A stretch of DNA of 38,265 nucleotides from Massilimicrobiota sp. An134 (GCF_002160815.1 NZ_NFLH01000024.1:1-38265), one strand, 5' to 3'. Positions 28,408-37,409 are shown, counted from the first letter of the stretch. The notes: generated by a model not told the origin, from the letters alone. Numbers and translations: made by a program.

Positions 28408-28435
28408 AAAAAAAACAAGAATTGTTTAATTCTTG
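28408..28435 (-). terminator. Intrinsic terminator between the NusG paralog and the polysaccharide genes
   Basis: Read on the minus strand: CAAGAATT (28435-28428), loop AAAC, then AATTCTTG (28423-28416), followed at once by eight T (28415-28408). The left arm overlaps the stop codon of the NusG-paralog gene. It is the only clear intrinsic terminator I find inside the 26-gene run. The stem has just two G-C pairs, so termination may be partial. Confidence 0.8.
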
Positions 28436-28938
28436 CTTATGATTTCTAGTCCTACCTTTGCTGTTGTATCGTTGCCGAAGATATGCAGACTGATATAGGC
28501 AATGCGCTTATGCCTGTCTATCTTCGTTATCATTCCTTCATATCCCTTCAGTGGTCCTTCGCTGATGTGTATCGTTTCTCCCTCGATGAATCCTACTGAC
28601 ATGTCTACCAGATGGTCATCTCCAGCAAACCTCTTTAAAAACTCCACCTCGCCATCCTGCAACGGATAGATGACGTCCTTCTTCTTACCGATGATCTTGG
28701 TGAGATCCGGTATCTTCTTGAGCTCCACATAGAGTTCTTCTATATGCTCAGTAATCATGAAGACATATCCCCGAAAGAGCACGCATCTGACATCCTGCCA
28801 GACTCCTCGAAACTTCTTCCTTGCGACAAACTCGGGAATGAAGCAATCATAAAGAACATCGTCTGAAATAAGAAACCTGCATCTATCGGCTATCTCCCTT
28901 TCATGACCGCTTCGTACCTGCATGACATACCAGTTCAT
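28426..28938 (-). CDS. loaP: NusG paralog, LoaP/UpxY/RfaH-type antiterminator
   Basis: 170 residues. The N-terminal NGN domain starts with NWYVMQVRSGHE and includes FRGYVFMITEH. The C-terminal KOW motif is ISEGPLKGYEGMITKIDRHKR. Such paralogs bind elongating RNA polymerase at a leader signal and let it pass terminators in long operons. It is the first gene of the polysaccharide operon. I choose ATG 28938 because AAGGAGG lies eight bases before it; the upstream ATG 28944 is only two bases from that site. The terminator directly after the gene fits a design in which this protein opens transcription of the genes behind it. The assignment to LoaP rather than another NusG branch is by context. Confidence 0.88.
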   Translation of the reverse strand: MNWYVMQVRSGHEREIADRCRFLISDDVLYDCFIPEFVARKKFRGVWQDVRCVLFRGYVFMITEHIEELYVELKKIPDLTKIIGKKKDVIYPLQDGEVEFLKRFAGDDHLVDMSVGFIEGETIHISEGPLKGYEGMITKIDRHKRIAYISLHIFGNDTTAKVGLEIISKN

Positions 28939-28944
28939 TTCCAT

Positions 28945-28953
28945 GACCTCCTT
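28945..28953 (-). promoter_or_regulatory. Start-deciding ribosome-binding site of the NusG paralog
   Basis: AAGGAGG is followed by TC and then ATGGAAATG. Spacing is 2 bases to the first ATG and 8 to the second, so the protein most likely begins at the second (MNWYV), as is usual for NusG-like proteins. Confidence 0.7.
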
Positions 28954-28973
28954 AAAAAGGGTAAGCTTCGCCT

Positions 28974-29006
28974 GTCGAACATGCTTTTGAATAAAAAATG
29001 TTCAAC
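28974..29006 (-). promoter_or_regulatory. Leader RNA hairpin upstream of the NusG paralog
   Basis: Minus strand: GTTGAACAT (29006-28998) can pair with ATGTTCGAC (28982-28974) as a nine-pair stem including one G-U, with a 15-base loop. A competing pairing exists between ATGC.TTGAA (29010-29001) and TTCAA..GCAT (28991-28981). It lies in the roughly 165-base leader. NusG paralogs recognise leader hairpins or pause sites, so this is a candidate recognition element. No family consensus was matched. Confidence 0.4.
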
Positions 29007-29115
29007 GCATCACACATCTATGACCATACCTCAAGACAAACGTGACAAGGCAACGATTTCCCTCTACAGCATTCCTGACGGATAACTCTCTATTATCCTT
29101 TATAAAACCAAAGAC

Positions 29116-29144
29116 ATAATACTACAATTTTATTCAGATTGCAA
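29116..29144 (-). promoter_or_regulatory. Promoter of the polysaccharide operon
   Basis: Minus strand: -35 TTGCAA (29144-29139), 17-bp spacer, -10 TATTAT (29121-29116). Transcription should start near 29109, giving a leader of about 165 bases before the NusG paralog. It lies between the capD-like stop and the operon. Confidence 0.65.
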
Positions 29145-29168
29145 CTGTATAAAAATGTAATATCATCG

Positions 29169-31040
29169 TTAAGAATTTTTATCAGAAATAATCAAATTCA
29201 AAATTGTTTCTTTTATTTCTGATGGAGTTACATTTTCTTTATAAATCACATTATGTAATTGACTTAATCTTGCATCAATATCTTCAACAGATATATCCAT
29301 TGGTGCATTCTTATAAATCAAATCATTCTTTGTACGTGTTGTATCTTCACCGTCTAAGCGTAACTCCTCAAACATTTTTTCTCCTGGTCTAAGACCAATC
29401 TCTTTTATTTCAATATCTTCATAAGGTTTTAATCCTGCTAATCTAATCATCTTTTCAGCTAAATCTAAAATCTTAACAGGTTCGCCCATATCTAAAACAA
29501 ATATATCTCCCTGATCAGCATAATATCCTGCCTGTAAAACAAGTTGTGCAGCTTCAGGAATTGTCATAAAATAACGTATAATTTCTTTACTCGTTAATGT
29601 GACAGGTCCTCCTTCAGCAATCTGTGCTTTAAAAATAGGAATAACCGAACCATTAGAACCCAATACATTTCCAAATCTAACAGCTGCCATTTTTGTAACA
29701 CCATTATGACCATTAGCCTGTAAAATCATTTCTGTCATACGTTTTGTTGCTCCCATAACATTTGTAGGATTAACAGCTTTATCTGTACTAATCATAATGA
29801 ATCTTTTCACTCTATGTTCAATACATGAATGAATGACATTGTTTGTTCCAAATACATTGTTTTTAATAGCTTCCATAGGTCTTGTTTCCATTAATGGCAC
29901 ATGTTTATGTGCTGCCGCATGATAAACAACATCTGGATGATATCTACTAAATATTTCATCAATGGCTTTTTTATCTCTAATAGATGCAATTAATGATTTC
30001 ATTTCAATATTCTGACTCATTTGACCATGTCCAATATGACGTTTAAATTCCTGTTCTAACATATATAAAGAATTTTCATTAATATCAATCATAACCAATT
30101 TTCTAGGTTGAAATTTCACAATCTGACGACACAACTCAGAACCAATACTTCCACCAGCCCCTGTCACAACAACAACCTGATCTTGTAAATAAGAGCTGAT
30201 TTCACTTTGATCAAGATGAATTTCACCTCTACCTAATAAATCCTCAATCTTAATATCTGCAACAACACTATTATTTTTCGTATTGTTCTTAAATTGAAAA
30301 TTCATAATCTTTGTATCTAAACCATTATTCACACATTCATCATAAATACGTCTTAAATCTTTTTGATTCACATGTGATATAGCAATTAAAGCACTTTCTA
30401 TATTGTACTTACTTTTAATCTTTGCTAAATCTTCAGTTGCTCCTAAAATAGGATACCCACCAATCATTAAATCTTTCTTAAAGTCATCAATAAAACCAAC
30501 AATTTTATAATTCAAACTATTGTTCTGTCTTAATTCTCTTAATAATAAGTTTCCAGCATCCCCTGCACCAATAATAATTGTTTTCACTTCTTTAGCATTT
30601 TTCTTCAAACTATAACGTCTAAGCAAGCGATATAAAACTCTCACTCCTGACATAATAATCAATGCATAAACTCCAGCAATCAACTCTAAACTAATCAATG
30701 AAAACATGCCAAAATAAAGTTGTGATAAAAACATCACAATAATCATCGCTAATATATTAGAAGCAGTTAATCTTAATAATTCATCTACCCCAATATATTT
30801 CCATAAACTTTTATAGACTTTAAAAAAAGCAAAACTAAATGTATATACAATCAATAATACCAAAAGCCCCACTGCAACTTCAGTTCCCGTTAATCCAAGT
30901 TGCATAGTTCTTAATTGAAAATCATTTTTTGACCAATAAGCAATCAAATAAGAAAACAATACTATCAATAAATCTAATATCAATAATAATTTTTCCCTAT
31001 GTTTTCTGTATATGGCATTTTCAAAAAAAACATGTAACAT
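29169..31040 (-). CDS. Membrane-bound nucleotide-sugar 4,6-dehydratase (CapD/PglF/EpsC family)
   Basis: 623 residues from ATG 31040, with GGGAG upstream; a TTG at 31055 is an alternative. Four membrane helices span about residues 15-125. A CoA-binding-like Rossmann domain follows (TIIIGAGDAGNLLLRE), then the catalytic SDR domain with VVVTGAGGSIGSEL near residue 290 and STDKAVNPTNVMGATK. The Met of NVMG stands in the place of the usual Tyr, as in PglF. It makes UDP-4-keto-6-deoxy-HexNAc, the first step to bacillosamine- or FucNAc-type sugars, and probably feeds the initiating transferase. It has its own promoter and lies upstream of the NusG-controlled unit. Confidence 0.93.
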   Translation of the reverse strand: MLHVFFENAIYRKHREKLLLILDLLIVLFSYLIAYWSKNDFQLRTMQLGLTGTEVAVGLLVLLIVYTFSFAFFKVYKSLWKYIGVDELLRLTASNILAMIIVMFLSQLYFGMFSLISLELIAGVYALIIMSGVRVLYRLLRRYSLKKNAKEVKTIIIGAGDAGNLLLRELRQNNSLNYKIVGFIDDFKKDLMIGGYPILGATEDLAKIKSKYNIESALIAISHVNQKDLRRIYDECVNNGLDTKIMNFQFKNNTKNNSVVADIKIEDLLGRGEIHLDQSEISSYLQDQVVVVTGAGGSIGSELCRQIVKFQPRKLVMIDINENSLYMLEQEFKRHIGHGQMSQNIEMKSLIASIRDKKAIDEIFSRYHPDVVYHAAAHKHVPLMETRPMEAIKNNVFGTNNVIHSCIEHRVKRFIMISTDKAVNPTNVMGATKRMTEMILQANGHNGVTKMAAVRFGNVLGSNGSVIPIFKAQIAEGGPVTLTSKEIIRYFMTIPEAAQLVLQAGYYADQGDIFVLDMGEPVKILDLAEKMIRLAGLKPYEDIEIKEIGLRPGEKMFEELRLDGEDTTRTKNDLIYKNAPMDISVEDIDARLSQLHNVIYKENVTPSEIKETILNLIISDKNS

Positions 31041-31101
31041 ATATCCATCTCCCAAATTTTATTTTAGCATAACTTATGACTAAATAGTAACTATCAATGC
31101 C

Positions 31102-31130
31102 ATTATAACCAATTTACCGACATATTTCAA
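31102..31130 (-). promoter_or_regulatory. Promoter of the CapD-like gene
   Basis: Minus strand: -35 TTGAAA (31130-31125), 17-bp spacer, consensus -10 TATAAT (31107-31102). The predicted start near 31095 leaves a leader of about 55 bases to ATG 31040. Confidence 0.75.
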
Positions 31131-31435
31131 CACAATATCCATCATCTTCATTGTTCATCATCATCCCAATTATCTATTATCTGTTTGAAAGCTTTATCAA
31201 AATAAAAAGATAAAAAACCTTCATTATAATAAATTCAGATTTTTATCCCTTCATCTATATATCATCCATATATTTTATATGAAACAATCAAAGATATACC
31301 CATATACCTTATTTTATCTCTATTTTGTAAATTATAAACATAAAAAACAATTCTCATTTTATCTACATAAATCTAATAGGGCATTAAAAATAGTGCTCAT
31401 GTTTATCCTAACTAAATAACAACAAAATGAATATA
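31131..31435. other. Intergenic DNA upstream of the CapD-like promoter
   Basis: AT-rich, about 305 bp, no coding region seen. It holds a short CATATA-TTT-TATATG palindrome (31267-31281) and a weak six-pair hairpin at 31382-31397 without a T run. I found no long inverted repeats that would mark an invertible promoter segment. Confidence 0.5.
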
Positions 31436-31903
31436 TTATTTATGATATTTATCAATCACAGAATATATGAGATTTGCTAATTCTAACTCACTCCTAAAAA
31501 ATCTAACTCTATTTGTTCTAAGCCATGTGATTTTTCCTTGCCATGTATTGTTCTGCCTATACATCACTTTCACCATAAAAATATCTTTACTCTTTTTAGG
31601 ATACATTAATGAACGATTTAAATACTTTTCAAAATTATCTTGTTTTAATTCCTGATAATCCAATTCAACATCAAGTAATTGATTTTTTATGATCACATGA
31701 TGATATCTTTCATCATATTCAGGGATATTTAAATCTTTCATGATTTGATCCATTATTAATATAAGTTCTGTTAAATTATGTAACTGGATACTTTTCTTTA
31801 AAACTGGACTATGTAAATGACCACAGATCACACCATTTTCATATGATAAAAGTGCAATTGTAAAATACATTTCTTTCGTCATAAACGACACATTTTTCAA
31901 CAC
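31436..31903 (-). CDS. Small protein of unknown function with two internal repeats
   Basis: 155 residues, no signal peptide or membrane helix. It looks like a tandem duplication of one motif. The N-terminal half has CGHLHSPVLKKSIQLHNLTELILIMDQIM; the C-terminal half has WQGKITWLRTNRVRFFRS, then ELELANLIYSVID. Both read as G-x-[LI], a basic stretch, then E-L-x-x-[LI]-I-x-x-I. Short proteins with the C-terminal pattern occur in many gut Firmicutes, but I know no function. The start may be GTG 31903 or TTG 31900; GGAG (31911-31908) is better spaced for the latter. It lies between the recombinase and the CapD-like gene and has its own likely promoter. Confidence 0.75.
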   Translation of the reverse strand: MLKNVSFMTKEMYFTIALLSYENGVICGHLHSPVLKKSIQLHNLTELILIMDQIMKDLNIPEYDERYHHVIIKNQLLDVELDYQELKQDNFEKYLNRSLMYPKKSKDIFMVKVMYRQNNTWQGKITWLRTNRVRFFRSELELANLIYSVIDKYHK

Positions 31904-31918
31904 CTTTCTCCATAAACT

Positions 31919-31952
31919 AAAAAATGAACGATAATGTAGACATTATCGTTCA
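31919..31952 (-). terminator. Perfect 12-bp dyad plus T6 upstream of the small protein gene
   Basis: TGAACGATAATG (31925-31936), loop TAGA, then CATTATCGTTCA (31941-31952). On the minus strand it is followed by six T (31924-31919), so it can end recombinase transcription. It also sits just after the likely promoter of the 155-residue gene and eight bases before that gene's ribosome site, so it could equally be an operator, an attenuator or a 5' stabilising hairpin. Confidence 0.7.
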
Positions 31953-31960
31953 ATGAATTT

Positions 31961-31989
31961 ATAATAAAAATAAGCTTTTCATGAGTAAA
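31961..31989 (-). promoter_or_regulatory. Possible promoter of the small protein gene
   Basis: Minus strand: TTTACT (31989-31984), 17-bp spacer, TATTAT (31966-31961). The predicted start near 31954 coincides with the edge of the 12-bp dyad. Confidence 0.45.
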
Positions 31990-32030
31990 AAAATATAAAA
32001 AAATTTACGATTTTTGATGAAATATAAAAC

Positions 32031-32060
32031 AAAAAGTATGCGTGAAAATGTCTACTTTTT
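32031..32060. repeat. 30-bp dyad AAAAAGTA-N14-TACTTTTT
   Basis: Perfect 8-bp arms separated by 14 bp, about 35 bp downstream of the recombinase stop. The size resembles the crossover or binding sites of small serine recombinases. A 9-bp part (AATGTCTAC, 32047-32055) recurs inverted at 31936-31944. Confidence 0.4.
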
Positions 32061-32094
32061 AAAGGCAAAATCACAAAATAAAATCTCTATATAT

Positions 32095-33058
<964 letters not shown>

Positions 33059-33067
33059 TGGTATAAT
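33059..33067 (+). promoter_or_regulatory. Extended -10 promoter of the AAA-ATPase-like gene
   Basis: TGGTATAAT (33059-33067) is an extended -10 with the consensus hexamer. No good -35 lies 17 bp upstream. The start would fall about 20 bases before the ATG, just ahead of an AGGTGA ribosome site. Confidence 0.5.
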
Positions 33068-33094
33068 AAACAGGAAAAGAAAGCAGGTGAAAGC

Positions 33095-34651
33095 ATGGGA
33101 TTATATCTCAATCCAGGAAATGATAGTTTTCAACAGGCACTTAACAATCCTATATATGTAGATAAATCATTGTTAATTAACTATATGAATCAATTGGTAG
33201 GTACTGGCGATAATAAAATATGTGTGTCAAGGCCTAGACGTTTTGGAAAAAGTACAGATGCGAATATGCTTGTTGCCTATTATTCTAAAGGATGCGATTC
33301 TCACAACATTTTTGATTCACTCAAAATCAGTGAAACCGATCATTATTTAAAACATCTTAACCAACATCATGTCATTCATATCAACATGCAAAGTTTTTTA
33401 AGCAATACACATGATATTGATAAGATGATCCAATTATTAACAATAAGAATTTTAAATGAGTTTAAACAGGCTTATTCAATCATTTTCTTTGATGAAACAA
33501 ATCTGTCACTATCTTTAGAAGACATTTATGCATCCACAAAGAATCAATTTATTTTTATTATAGATGAATGGGATTGTATCTTTAGAGAATATAAGCAAGA
33601 TAAAGAAGCACAAAAACAATATCTTGACTTTTTAAGAAATCTATTGAAAGATAAACCTTATGTAGAGTTAGCATATATGACAGGGATATTGCCTATTAAA
33701 AAATATGGAACACATAGTGCCTTGAATATGTTTGAAGAAATCTCTATGATTGATCCGGGATTATTACCTGAATTTATGGGATTTACTGAAGCTGAAGTTC
33801 AAGATCTTTGTATTCAATATAACGTCAGTTATGATGAAATGAAACAATGGTATGATGGATATCATATGACAGATTCTTTATCAACTCTTTCCCCACGTTC
33901 TGTTGTTGCTTCACTTATAAGAAATAGATTTGGAAACTATTGGACATCTACCGAAACTTATGAAGCCTTACAGGTTTATATAGATTTGAATAAGGATGGA
34001 TTAAAAGATAGTGTTATTGAAATGTTAGCTGGTGAAAGCGTTCCAGTACAGACATCATCTTTCCAAAATGACATGACAACATTTGATACCAAAGATGATG
34101 TATTAACACTTCTGATACATCTTGGATATTTAGGATATAACAGCTCAGATCATACATGTTATATTCCTAATAAAGAAGTGATAGATTCTTTTGTAAACTC
34201 AATCAGAAAGTCCAATTGGGAAGAAACAACAAAAGCACTATTAAACAGCCGTGAGATCTTACAAGCAACGTGGAGAGAAGATGAAGAAGCTGTTGCTAAA
34301 TATATTGAAGAGGCCCATTTGAATACATCAATATTAACTTACAACAATGAAAATGCTTTAGCCTATACATTATCTTTAGCATATATTACAGCTAGGGATT
34401 ATTATACAATCATCAGGGAAATGCCCACAGGAAAAGGCTTTGCTGATCTAGTATTCATACCAAGACATGATAAGCCTGCTATGATTCTTGAATTAAAATG
34501 GGATCAAGAAGTCAAGACAGCGATAGATCAGATTAAAGACAAGAAATATCCAAAAGGATTAGAAAAATATAAAGATAACTTACTGATTGTAGGAATCAGT
34601 TATAATAAGAAAACAAAAAAACATACATGTCATATAGAAAAACACCAATAA
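33095..34651 (+). CDS. AAA-ATPase-like / PD-(D/E)XK nuclease-fold protein (DUF1703 type)
   Basis: 518 residues. The N-terminal AAA-ATPase-like domain starts with YLNPGNDSFQQALNN and has a P-loop-like RPRRFGKST (Lys52, Ser53) and a Walker B-like IIDEWD (Asp157, Glu158). The C-terminal DUF1703 domain carries the PD-(D/E)XK signature GFADLVFIP, then MILELKWD (about residues 448-472). These proteins are very common and multi-copy in gut anaerobes; their role is unclear, with mobile or defence functions proposed. AGGTGA lies four bases before the ATG. It is a single-gene unit with its own promoter and terminator. Confidence 0.92.
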   Translation: MGLYLNPGNDSFQQALNNPIYVDKSLLINYMNQLVGTGDNKICVSRPRRFGKSTDANMLVAYYSKGCDSHNIFDSLKISETDHYLKHLNQHHVIHINMQSFLSNTHDIDKMIQLLTIRILNEFKQAYSIIFFDETNLSLSLEDIYASTKNQFIFIIDEWDCIFREYKQDKEAQKQYLDFLRNLLKDKPYVELAYMTGILPIKKYGTHSALNMFEEISMIDPGLLPEFMGFTEAEVQDLCIQYNVSYDEMKQWYDGYHMTDSLSTLSPRSVVASLIRNRFGNYWTSTETYEALQVYIDLNKDGLKDSVIEMLAGESVPVQTSSFQNDMTTFDTKDDVLTLLIHLGYLGYNSSDHTCYIPNKEVIDSFVNSIRKSNWEETTKALLNSREILQATWREDEEAVAKYIEEAHLNTSILTYNNENALAYTLSLAYITARDYYTIIREMPTGKGFADLVFIPRHDKPAMILELKWDQEVKTAIDQIKDKKYPKGLEKYKDNLLIVGISYNKKTKKHTCHIEKHQ

Positions 34652-34675
34652 AATGAAACATCTTTGGTGTTTTTC
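34637..34675 (+). terminator. Terminator of the AAA-ATPase-like gene
   Basis: GAAAAACACCAA (34637-34648) and its perfect complement TTGGTGTTTTTC (34664-34675) form a 12-pair stem with a 15-base loop that includes the stop codon. The T run lies at the 3' end of the stem. Confidence 0.8.
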
Positions 34676-35087
34676 TTATTTTCTATTAATAATATTATAA
34701 TAGAAAGAAAAAAACGAAACTCTTTCCCACTAAAGATTGAGCTCCATTCTGTACATTTCACACTATGATAATAACAAATTTAATCAACAATTTTAATAAA
34801 AATTTATTCCTGATAAAACACTCTCGCTCATTTCTTTCAGTTATCTGTAGTCAATATAATGCATCCTTAGCTCTGATATTTCTTAACTTATTGGAACATT
34901 CTAACTGTCATGAATCTAGTTTTTTCATTTCACGGCTACTACAAACGTCACATCTACATTCTCGCCAGGAAATACTGCATCCTGATTACAAGAAGAGGAC
35001 TGAAACAAAATCAACTCTTTAAAAAAGTTAATTTGTTACAGCCCACTATTAAAAAAAGTATTTTCTAAATTGTCTGTAAATCTGTCG
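34676..35087. other. Intergenic region, no gene supported
   Basis: About 410 bp between two convergent units. An 85-codon open frame (34765-35022, +) shows no recognisable domain, and I do not call it. The right part holds a long imperfect dyad (34997-35044). The block may be a decayed mobile-element end, but I recognise no element. Confidence 0.45.
34997..35044. terminator. Long imperfect dyad between convergent genes
   Basis: GGACTGAAACAAAATCAACT (from 34997) pairs with GTTAATTTGTTACAGCCC (to 35044) over about 22 positions, with roughly four mismatches and one bulge. The loop is A/T only. It sits downstream of the minus-strand coiled-coil pair and may stop transcription from both sides; alternatively it is an element end. 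Confidence 0.45.
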
Positions 35088-36323
35088 TCAGGCATTTTGA
35101 TCACTTGGTGTGGATGAAAGCGTAGATTGATATCTTGGATTATCAAAAAACATAGCAATAGGATGTTTATTTTTTTCGTCTTTGATTGTGATACCATAGC
35201 TTTTTAATTTATATATATCATAACTACTGATTAAAGCTTTCAAAATACAATTTAAATATTCCTCTCTAATACCATCTTTCGTATTCTGTTGGAGAATATC
35301 TTCCAATATACTCATATCAAGATTTCCAACAGTTTTCTTTTTCACATCATCTTCCAACATATTTAAAAGAATATCTTTCTGTTCTCCCTGATAATATTCC
35401 TGAATATCACCTTTATTTAAAATACCATATTGATTTTGTAGACTCATTTGTTCTTCTAACATTTCATTTTGCATTTTCAATAATTCTACTTCATTTTCTA
35501 ATTGACTGATTAATTCACTGTATTTGATTTTTTCATTCTCTAATTTTTCCATTTCCTGATCTAACTGATAAACTGTTTCTTCTTCATAATCTTGTGCATG
35601 ATTTTTTAATTCTTCCAGATATCTTTTTTGTAAACTATGAAAATCATAACTTGTTCCATACCGTCTTTGTTTTAAATACAGACTCAAATGATGAAGAATA
35701 CGTTGTTGTAATTGATCTTGGGATTCTTTTTTAAAAAAGCGATATGCCTTATAATCATGATTCAAATAATAGAAAATCACTCGGCTTTGTTGAGGAATGA
35801 GCTGACAATGTTCTTTCATCCATAATGAGACATCATATGATGTTTCATACATAACATGAGCTATTCCTCTTAACTGTCCGGCAAGATAATCAGGATCAAC
35901 AACCTGTTCATAATTAATATAAACAATAGGTAAATTCTCATAAGTTTCAAGCCATTGCATGACTTGTTGACAATGATCCATATCAATTGCTATAGGGCTA
36001 TCACTGATAGGAATTCTACTCGTTTGAAGCAATTGATGTGTTAATAAATAATCAATATAACGATATCCTTTTTGATATCCCTCATTATGAATACACAAAC
36101 CACCATCTTTTTCATTATATATGTATTCCATACGATGATACAAATGAATCACAACACTTTGATCTTGAGGATACTGATAAATATCAAAATAATCTTCAAC
36201 GATTCTTTTCTGTTGTAAATTGAGATTATCATATTGAATATCATAGACTTCAAATAATGAATCTATAAACTGTGGTATTGTCCATTTTTCTTTGAGTTTT
36301 AAATAAGTTGAAAATGATTTCAT
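35088..36323 (-). CDS. Coiled-coil protein of unknown function, second of a paralogous pair
   Basis: 411 residues, no signal peptide or membrane helix. The N-terminal half has LPIVYINYEQVVDPDYLAGQ and then LRGIAHVMYE near residue 160, a motif also present in the upstream gene. A coiled coil spans about residues 230-300, rich in Glu, Lys and Leu. The C-terminal part has a helical block beginning EYYQGEQKDILLNML, and ends with NPRYQSTLSSTPSDQN. I have seen similar block orders (GEI.DIIL, TL..TPSD) in uncharacterised proteins but cannot assign a function. It overlaps the first gene by ATGA, with GGAGA before the start, so the two are co-translated and probably work together. Confidence 0.75.
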   Translation of the reverse strand: MKSFSTYLKLKEKWTIPQFIDSLFEVYDIQYDNLNLQQKRIVEDYFDIYQYPQDQSVVIHLYHRMEYIYNEKDGGLCIHNEGYQKGYRYIDYLLTHQLLQTSRIPISDSPIAIDMDHCQQVMQWLETYENLPIVYINYEQVVDPDYLAGQLRGIAHVMYETSYDVSLWMKEHCQLIPQQSRVIFYYLNHDYKAYRFFKKESQDQLQQRILHHLSLYLKQRRYGTSYDFHSLQKRYLEELKNHAQDYEEETVYQLDQEMEKLENEKIKYSELISQLENEVELLKMQNEMLEEQMSLQNQYGILNKGDIQEYYQGEQKDILLNMLEDDVKKKTVGNLDMSILEDILQQNTKDGIREEYLNCILKALISSYDIYKLKSYGITIKDEKNKHPIAMFFDNPRYQSTLSSTPSDQNA

Positions 36324-37387
36324 ATTGAATCTCCATTCTTTTTTAAAATTGCATTTAAAATATCCAGACGGCGATAAATTTCCTGTGTTGTTTCTAAATC
36401 ATGAGCTTTATGTTGAATATACTGAAGAAGACAATCATGATAGCTTGCTATTTTGTCCATATGATCCACATATATCAAAGCATCATGATATTGTCCCACC
36501 TGCATTAATTTTTGATTTTGTTTTTGGGCCTTTTGTTTATCTTCCATTAACATATGATATATATCTTTCAGTTCATCCACTTCAATTTGTTGACGTTTGA
36601 TTTCTTTTTTAAATTCTTCTTGATAGTCATAAGCATTTTTCATTGTCATATTTTGTTGATGAAGAATCTGATTTTGATAAAGCTGTTCATAAGAAGGCAT
36701 ATGATTTTTATATTTTTTAATGATTTCATTTCTCAACAGTTCATTTAATTCATAAATCTGATATAAACTTTGACGTTTTTTATTCAATTGAAATATACGG
36801 CTTTCATGATCATCAATTATTTCAATATAGCCTTCTTCTTTTTGATTTTTACAATAACAGACATGCGCTAAGCCCAGCATCTTTCTTGCAAGAAGATTTG
36901 CATCTATATATGTGGTATGCATGTAAAGAATCGGTAACTGGTGTTCCTGAACTTTCATAGCTTCAATATCTTTAACATGATGTGCTTTATAAGAAAGCGG
37001 ATAAATATCACTTTTTATATAGGGAGATACTAATATGTTTTTAAACAAAACGGGAATTGATACAGCTGATATATAACGTGAATCATGAGATGTTTCTTTA
37101 GAAAAACGTAAATGTATTTTTTCTTCTAACATATCATATATCACTTCTACTATAAAATGTGTATTTTTATCATTATCCTGTGTAGAAAAATAAATCGTAA
37201 AATATTTTTCATCAAAGATCTGAAGCTTTAAATGTTTATGATCCACTTCATATTCAAATGGAAAAGTTTTTTCTATATATAATCCTTCCATTTTATTTTT
37301 AGAATGTTCCAGCCAATCCCATAAAAAATCTATTAATATATCTTGATTTAAATTTTTTGTTGGAAACACAGCATAATAACAAAGCAT
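36320..37387 (-). CDS. Coiled-coil protein of unknown function, first of a paralogous pair
   Basis: 355 residues from ATG 37387, with AAGGTGAGG just before it; the open frame to 37459 adds 24 residues without a ribosome site. The motif LPILYMHTTYIDANLLARK, then MLGLAHVCYC near residue 165, matches LPIVYIN...DPDYLAGQLRGIAHVMYE of the downstream protein, so the two share a domain. A coiled coil covers about residues 245-295. It lacks the C-terminal GEQKDIL/TPSD block of its partner. Cytoplasmic by sequence. The pair might form a hetero-oligomer; defence or nucleic-acid roles are only guesses. Confidence 0.75.
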   Translation of the reverse strand: MLCYYAVFPTKNLNQDILIDFLWDWLEHSKNKMEGLYIEKTFPFEYEVDHKHLKLQIFDEKYFTIYFSTQDNDKNTHFIVEVIYDMLEEKIHLRFSKETSHDSRYISAVSIPVLFKNILVSPYIKSDIYPLSYKAHHVKDIEAMKVQEHQLPILYMHTTYIDANLLARKMLGLAHVCYCKNQKEEGYIEIIDDHESRIFQLNKKRQSLYQIYELNELLRNEIIKKYKNHMPSYEQLYQNQILHQQNMTMKNAYDYQEEFKKEIKRQQIEVDELKDIYHMLMEDKQKAQKQNQKLMQVGQYHDALIYVDHMDKIASYHDCLLQYIQHKAHDLETTQEIYRRLDILNAILKKNGDSI

Positions 37388-37409
37388 TTGCCTCACCTTC
37401 CTTTGTTTT

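Noticed and set aside
31131-31435. Invertible promoter segment in front of the CapD-like gene
   Set aside because: I searched for long inverted repeats around the promoter and found only a short AT palindrome; the promoter already faces the gene.
34765-35022. 85-codon open frame on the plus strand
   Set aside because: No recognisable domain or ribosome site, and it runs into the long dyad; probably chance or a decayed fragment.
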